From: Heracleum sosnowskyi
Lineage: Eukaryota > Streptophyta > Magnoliopsida > Apiales > Apiaceae
Direction of reading: 5' to 3'
NCBI GenBank assembly: GCA_030848705.1
Contig: JAUIZM010000143.1
Span: forward strand, 1 to 64,000
Length of the DNA stretch: 64,000 nt
Under the pieces are notes generated by a model. It was not told the origin of the DNA, did not search any database, and saw only the letters and a program-made list of their open reading frames with translations. Position 1 is the stretch's first letter. Every line of letters begins with the position of its first letter. A program made the translations under genes and the position numbers. Shown piece after piece: positions 57,001 through 64,000 of the stretch.

Positions 57001-59119
57001 GTACAAAATGGACGTACGGACCAAAAAACGCGAAGTTTCATTTCCGGAAATAGGTTTTTTCGACCCCCGAAAATGGGAAAAAACCCACTTTTTTGCCCAA
57101 AACTGGTTTCACTGGCATTTTCACGCGCTCAAAAAACGAGGTTCCGGACATTTTTCTTCCGATTTTTTTTGTCACGTGCTAAAATGGAGGTACAAAATGG
57201 ACGTACGGACCAAAAAACGCAAAATTTCATTTCCGGAAATGGGTTTTTTCGACCCCCGAAAATGGGAAAAAACCCATTTTTTGGCCCAAAACTGGTTTCA
57301 CTGGCATTTTCACGCGCTCAAAAAACAAGGTTCCGGACATTTTTCATCCGATTTTTTTTGTCACGTGCTAAAATGGAGGTACAAAATGGACGTACGGACC
57401 AAAAAACGCGAAATTTCATTTCCGGAAATGGGTTTTTTCGACCCCCGAAAATGGGAAAAAACCCACTTTTTGGCCCAAAACTGGTTTCACTCGCATTTTC
57501 ACGCGCTCAAAAAACTAGGTTCCGGACATTTTTCTTCCGATTTTTTTTGTCACGTGCTAAAATGGAGGTACAAAATGGACGTACGGACTAAAAAACGCGA
57601 AATTTCATTTCCGGAAATGGGTTTTTTCGACCCCCGAAAATGGGAAAAAACCCACTTTTTTGCCCAAAACTGGTTTCACTGGCATTTTCACGCGCTCAAA
57701 AAATGAGGTTCCGGACATTTTTCTTCCGATTTTTTTTGTCACGTGCTAAAATGGAGGTACAAAATGGACGTACAGACCAAAAAACGCGAAATTTCATTTC
57801 CGGAAATGGGTTTTTTCGACCCCCGAAAATGGGAAAAAACCCACTTTTTGGCCCAAAACTGGTTTCACTGGCATTTTCACGCGCTCAAAAAATGAGGTTC
57901 CGGACATTTTTAGTCCGATTTTTTTTGTCACGTGCTAAAATAGAGGTACAAAATGGACGTACGGACCAAAAAACGTGAAGTTTCATTTCCGGAAATGGGT
58001 TTTTTCGACCCCCGAAAATGGGAAAAACCCACTTTTTGGCCCAAAACTGGTTTCACTAGCATTTTCACGCGCTCAAAAAACGAGGTTCCGGACATTTTTA
58101 GTCGGATTTTTTTTGTCACGTGCTAAAATGGAGGTACAAAATGGACGTACGGACCAAAAAACGCGAAGTTTCATTTCCGGAAATGGGTTTTTTCGACCCC
58201 CGAAAATGGGAAAAAACCCACTTTTTGGCCCAAAACTGGTTTCACTGGCATTTTCACGCGCTCAAAAAACGAGGTTCCGGACATTTTTAGTCCGATTTTT
58301 TTTGTCACGTGCTAAAATGGAGGTACAAAATGGACGTACGGACCAAAAAACGCGAAGTTTCATTTCCGGAAATGGGTTTTTTCGACCCCCGAAAATGGGA
58401 AAAAACCCACTTTTTGGCCCAAAACTGGTTTCACTGGCATTTTCACGCGCTCAAAAAACGAGGTTCCGGACATTTTTAGTCCGATTTTTTATGTCACGTG
58501 CTAAAATGGAGGTACAAAATGGACGTACGGACCAAAAAACGCGAAATTTCATTTCCGGAAATGGGTTTTTTCGACCCCCGAAAATGGGAAAAAACCCACT
58601 TTTTGGCCCAAAACTGGTTTCACTGGCATTTTCACGCGCTCAAAAAACGAGGTTCCGGACATTTTTCTTCCGATTTTTTTTTGTCACGTGCTAAAATGGA
58701 GGTACAAAATGGACGTACGGACCAAAAAACGCAAAATTTCATTTCCGGAAATGGGTTTTTTCGACCCCCGAAAATGGGAAAAACCCACTTTTTGGCCCAA
58801 AACTGGTTTCACTGGCATTTTCACGCGCTCAAAAAACGAGGTTCCGGACATTTTTCTTCCGATTTTTTTTGTCACGTGCTAAAATGGAGGTACAAAATGG
58901 ACGTACGGACCAAAAAACGCGAAGTTTCATTTCCGGAAATAGGTTTTTTCGACCCCCGAAAATGGGAAAAAACCCACTTTTTGGCCCAAAACTAGTTTCA
59001 CTGGCATTTTCACGCGCTCAAAAAACGAGGTTCCGGACATTTTTCTTCCGATTTTTTTTGTCACGTGCTAAAATGGAGGTACAAAATGGACGCACGGACC
59101 AAAAAACGCGAAATTTCAT

Positions 59120-60680
59120 TTCCGGAAATGGGTTTTTTCGACCCCCGAAAATGAGAAAAAACCCACTTTTTGGCCCAAAACTGGTTTCACTGGCATTTTC
59201 ACGCGCTCAAAAAACGAGGTTCCGGACATTTTTCTTCCGATTATTTTTGTCACGTGAAAAAATGGAGGTACAAAATGGACGTACGGACCAAAAAACGCGA
59301 AGTTTCATTTCCGAAAATGGGTTTTTTCGACCCCCGAAAATGGGAAAAAACCCACTTTTTGGCCCAAAACTGGTTTCACTGGCATTTTCACGCGCTCAAA
59401 AAACGAGGTTCCGGACATTTTTCTTCCGATTTTTTTTGTCACGTGCTAAAATGGAGGTACAAAATGGACGTACGGACCAAAAAACGCGAAGTTTCATTTC
59501 CGGAAATGGGTTTTTTCGACCCCCGAAAATGGGAAAAAACCTACTTTTTGGCCCAAAACTGGTTTCACTTGCATTTTCACGCGCTCAAAAAACGAGGTTC
59601 CGAACATTTTTAGTCCGATTTTTTTTGTCACGTGCTAAAATGGAGGTACAAAATGGACGTACGGACCAAAAAACGCGAAGTTTCATTTCCGGAAATGGGT
59701 TTTTTCGAACCCCGAAAATGGGAAAAAACCCACTTTTTGGCCCAAAACTGGTTTCACTGGCATTTTCACGCGCTCAAAAAACGAGGTTCCGGACATTTTT
59801 AGTCTGATTTTTTATGTCACGTGCTAAAATGGAGGTACAAAATGGACGTACGGACCAAAAAACGCGAAATTTCATTTCCGGAAATGGGTTTTTTCGACCC
59901 CCGAAAATGGGAAAAAACCCACTTTTTTGCCCAAAACTGGTTTCACTGGCATTTTCACGCGCTCAAAAAACGAGGTTCCGGACATTTTTCTTCCGATTAT
60001 TTTTGTCACGTGAAAAAATGGAGGTACAAAATGGACGTACGGACCAAAAAACGCGAAGTTTCATTTCCGAAAATGGGTTTTTTCGACCCCCGAAAATGGG
60101 AAAAAACCCACTTTTTGGCCCAAAACTGGTTTCACTGGCATTTTCACGCGCTCAAAAAACGAGGTTCCGGACATTTTTCTTCCGATTTTTTTGTCACGTG
60201 CTAAAATGGAGGTACAAAATGGACGTACGGACCAAAAAACGCGAAGTTTCATTTCCGGAAATGGGTTTTTTCGACCCCCGAAAATGGGAAAAAACCTACT
60301 TTTTGGCCCAAAACTGGTTTCACTTGCATTTTCACGCGCTCAAAAAACGAGGTTCCGAACATTTTTAGTCCGATTTTTTTTGTCACGTGCTAAAATGGAG
60401 GTACAAAATGGACGTACGGACCAAAAAACGCGAAGTTTCATTTCCGGAAATGGGTTTTTTCGAACCCCGAAAATGGGAAAAAACCCACTTTTTGGCCCAA
60501 AACTGGTTTCACTGGCATTTTCACGCGCTCAAAAAACGAGGTTCCGGACATTTTTAGTCCGATTTTTTATGTCACGTGCTAAAATGGAGGTACAAAATGG
60601 ACGTACGGACCAAAAAACGCGAAATTTCATTTCCGGAAATGGGTTTTTTCGACCCCCGAAAATGGGAAAAAACCCACTTT
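59120..60680. repeat. 4-monomer duplication, period 755 bp
   Basis: GATTATTTTTGTCACGTGAAAAAATGG occurs in two copies, at about 59240 and 59995. The following monomers repeat with the same 755-bp offset, including TTCCGAACATTTTTAGTC (about 59600 and 60355) and CGAACCCCG (about 59706 and 60461). Confidence 0.8.
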
Positions 60681-61549
60681 TTTGCCCAAAACTGGTTTCA
60701 CTGGCATTTTCACGCGCTCAAAAAACGAGGTTCCGGACATTTTTCTTCCGATTTTTTTTGTCACGTGCTAAAATGGAGGTACAAAATGGACGTACGGACC
60801 AAAAAACGCAAAATTTCATTTCCGGAAATGGGTTTTTTCGACCCCCAAAAATGGGAAAAAACCCATTTTTTGGCCCAAAACTGGTTTAACTGGCATTTTC
60901 ACGCGCTCAAAAAACGAGGTTCCGGACATTTTTCTTCCGATTTTTTTTGTCACGTGCTAAAATGGAGGTACAAAATGGACGTACGGACCAAAAAACGCGA
61001 AATTTCATTTCCGGAAATGAGTTTTTTCGACCCCCGAAAATGGGAAAAAACCCACTTTTTGGCCCAAAACTGGTTTCACTGGCATTTTCACGCGCTCAAA
61101 AAACTAGGTTCCGGACATTTTTCTTCCGATTTTTTTTGTCACGTGCTAAAATGGAGGTACAAAATGGACGTACGGACCAAAAAACGCGAAGTTTCATTTC
61201 CGGAAATGGGTTTTTTCGACCCCCGAAAATGGGAAAAAAACCCACTTTTTGGCCCAAAACTGGTTTCACTGGCATTTTCACGCGCTCAAAAAACGAGGTT
61301 CCGGACATTTTTAGTCCGATTTTTTTTGTCACGTGCTAAAATGGAGGTACAAAATGGACGTACGGACCAAAAAACGCGAAGTTTCATTTCCGGAAATGGG
61401 TTTTTTCGACCCCCAAAAATGGGAAAAAACCCACTTTTTGGCCCAAAACTGGTTTCACTGGCATTTTCACGCGCTCAAAAAACGAGGTTCCGGACATTTT
61501 TAGTCCGATTTTTTTTGTCACGTGCTAAAATGGAGGTACAAAATGGACG

Positions 61550-64000
61550 TACGGACCAAAAAACGCGACGTTTCATTTCCGGAAATGGGTTTTTTCGACC
61601 CCCGAAAATGGGAAAAAACCCACTTTTTGGCCCAAAACTGGTTTCAATGGCATTTTCATGCGCTCAAAAAACGAGGTTCCGGACATTTTTAGTCCGATTT
61701 TTTTTGTCACGTGCTAAAATGGAGGTACAAAATGGACGTACGGACCAAAAAACGCAAAATTTCATTTCCGGAAATGGGTTTTTTCGACCCCCGAAAATGG
61801 GAAAAAACCCATTTTTTTGCCCAAAACTGTTTTCACTGACATTTTCACGCGCTCAAAAAACGAGGTTCCGGACATTTTTCTTCCGATTTTTTTTGTCACG
61901 TGCTAAAATGGAGGTACAAAATGGACGTACGGACCAAAAAACGCGAAATTTCATTTCCGGAAATGGGTTTTTTCGACCCCCGAAAATGGGAAAAAACCCA
62001 CTTTTTGGCCCAAAACTGGTTTCACTGGCATTTTCACGCGCTCAAAAAACTAGGTTCCGGACATTTTTCTTCCGATTTGTTTTGTCACGTGCTAAAATGG
62101 AGGTACAAAATGGACGTACGGACCAAAAAACGCGAAATTTCATTTCCGGAAATGGGTTTTTTCGACCCCCGAAAATGGGAAAAAACCCACTTTTTTGCCC
62201 AAAACTGGTTTCACTGGCATTTTCACGCGCTCAAAAAATGAGGTTCCGGACATTTTTCTTCCGATTTTTTTTGTCACGTGCTAAAATGGAGGTACAAAAT
62301 GGACGTACGGACCAAAAAACGCGAAATTTCATTTCCGGAAATGGGTTTTTTCGACCCCCGAAAATGGGAAAAAACCCTCTTTTTGGCCCAAAACTGGTTT
62401 CACTGGCATTTTCACGCGCTCAAAAAACGAGGTTCCGGACATTTTTCTTCCGATTTTTTTCGTCACGTGCTAAAATGGAGGTACAAAATGGACGTACGGA
62501 CCAATAAACGCGAAATTTCATTTCCGGAAATGGGTTTTTTCGACCCCCGAAAATGGGAAAAAACCCACTTTTTGGCCCAAAACTGGTTTCACTGGCATTT
62601 TCACGCGCTCAAAAAACGAGGTTCCGGACATTTTTCTTCCGATTTTTTTGTCACGTGCTAAAATGGAGGTACAAAATGGACGTACGGACCAAAAAACGCG
62701 AAATTTCATTTCCGAAAATGTGTTTTTTCGACCCCCGAAAATGGAAAAAACCCACTTTTTGGCCCAAAACTAGTTTCACTGGCATTTTCACGCGCTCAAA
62801 AAACGAGGTTCCGGACATTTTTCTTCCGATTTTTTTTGTCACGTGCTAAAATGGAGGTACAAAATGGACGTACGGACCAAAAAACGCGAAGTTTCATTTC
62901 CGGAAATGGGTTTGTTCGACCCCCGAAAATGGGAAAAAACCCACTTTTTGGCCCAAAACTGGTTTCACTAGCATTTTCACGCGCTCAAAAAACGAGGTTC
63001 CGGACATTTTTCTGCCGATTTTTTTTGTCACGTGCTAAAATGGAGGTACAAAATGGACGTACGGACCAAAAAACGCGAAATTTCATTTCCGAAAATGTGT
63101 TTTTTCGACCCCCGAAAATGGGAAAAACCCACTTTTTGGCCTAAAACTGGTTTCACTGGCATTTTCACGCGCTCAAAAAACAAGGTTCCGGACATTTTTC
63201 TTCCGATTTTTTTTGTCACGTGCTAAAATGGAGGTACAAAATGGACGTACGGACCAAAAAACGCGAAGTTTCATTTCCGGAAATGGGTTTTTTCGACCCC
63301 CAAAAATGGGAAAAAACCCACTTTTTGGCCCAAAACTGGTTTCACTGGCATTTTCACGCGCTCAAAAAACGAGGTTCCGGAAATTTTTAGTCCGATTTTT
63401 TTTGTCACGTGCTAAAATGGAGGTACAAAATGGACGTACGGACCAAAAAACGCGACGTTTCATTTCCGGAAATGGGTTTTTTCGACCCCCGAAAATGGGA
63501 AAAAACCCACTTTTTGGCCCAAAACTGGTTTCAATGGCATTTTCATGCGCTCAAAAAACGAGGTTCCGGACATTTTTAGTCCGATTTTTTTTGTCACGTG
63601 CTAAAATGGAGGTACAAAATGGACGTACGGACCAAAAAACGCAAAATTTCATTTCCGGAAATGGGTTTTTTCGACCCCCGAAAATGGGAAAAAACCCATT
63701 TTTTTGCCCAAAACTGTTTTCACTGACATTTTCACGCGCTCAAAAAACGAGGTTCCGGACATTTTTCTTCCGATTTTTTTTGTCACGTGCTAAAATGGAG
63801 GTACAAAATGGACGTACGGACCAAAAAACGCGAAATTTCATTTCCGGAAATGGGTTTTTTCGACCCTCGAAAATGGGAAAAAACCCACTTTTTGGCCCAA
63901 AACTGGTTTCACTGGCATTTTCACGCGCTCAAAAAACTAGGTTCCGGACATTTTTCTTCCGATTTGTTTTATCACGTGCTAAAATGGAGGTACAAAATGG
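61550..64000. repeat. 10-monomer repeat, period about 1,887 bp, cut by the window end
   Basis: CGCGACGTTTCATTTCC at about 61564 and 63451, TTTCAATGGCATTTTCATGCGC at about 61643 and 63530, and ACTGTTTTCACTGAC at about 61826 and 63713 are each offset by about 1,887 bp. The second copy is still running at base 64000. Confidence 0.75.

Larger units (their letters stand above)
52736..64000. repeat. 189-bp satellite array, right arm
   Basis: The same 189-bp satellite continues in the same orientation and phase after the retrotransposon. The monomer broken at 40748 resumes here with AAAAAACCCACTTTTTGG. If the element and one AAAAA copy are removed, a normal-length monomer results. This arm mixes CTTCC-class and AGTCC-class monomers, as the left arm does after 18.7 kb. 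It includes the rarer variants CACGTGAAAAAATGG (54345, 59256, 60011) and GGACTAAAAAACG (about 55509 and 57588). The array runs off the window end in mid-monomer. No gene is present. Confidence 0.98.

Noticed and set aside
1..64000. GGGTTTTTT as degenerate plant telomere repeat
   Set aside because: It is not tandem at 7 bp and lacks TTTAGGG; it is one arm of the monomer's dyad.
1..64000. CENP-B-box-like motif in the monomer
   Set aside because: I looked for the TTCG...GGAA...CGGGA pattern; only scattered partial matches such as TTCCGGAAA occur, so centromere identity is not supported.

Overview
The window is non-coding plant nuclear DNA. A long tandem satellite array of a 189-bp monomer fills about 52 kb (1-40748 and 52736-64000, roughly 275 monomers). 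It is interrupted once, by a complete 11,987-bp Ty1/copia LTR retrotransposon (40749-52735). I see no host gene, tRNA, rRNA, CRISPR array or bacterial feature. Plant origin follows from the initiator-Met tRNA primer site, the copia order gag-PR-IN-RT-RNaseH, and a Sirevirus-like plan (large gag with extra zinc knuckles and a coiled coil, plus an extra long ORF after pol). A eudicot is likely; the species is not identifiable from what I can see.

Satellite: the monomer is about 42% GC with 13 CpG sites. It carries CACGTG, CGTACG, a 12-bp palindrome ATTTCCGGAAAT and a 10-bp dyad GGGTTTTTTC/GAAAAAACCC. Because 189 = 3 x 63, reading frames stay open through many monomers on both strands. The resulting long 'proteins' (up to 972 codons at 19694-22612) are artefacts of periodicity, so none is annotated as a gene. 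Monomers fall into variant classes arranged as higher-order repeats (HORs) of 3, 4, 5, 6, 7, 8, 10, 16 and 17 monomers that change along the array. From 1 to about 18.7 kb all monomers carry CTTCC before the T-tract. From about 18.7 kb onward an AGTCC/AGTCG class is mixed in. One 53-bp piece at 27791-27843 is inverted, and 27.5-31 kb has a burst of small indels.

Retrotransposon: two 603-bp LTRs differ at one position and begin TG and end CA. They are flanked by a 5-bp AAAAA target duplication. Internally the order is PBS, gag (770 aa), a single in-frame TAG, PR-IN (432 aa), a one-base frameshift, RT-RNaseH, a 500-bp spacer, a 1485-aa extra ORF of unknown function, a polypurine tract and the 3' LTR. 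The insertion is very young but pol is broken in this copy as read, so it would need complementation unless the shift is a sequencing error. The most unusual signals are the very large third ORF and an 8-bp motif, AATCCTGA, that recurs through the internal region while its reverse complement is clustered in U3.
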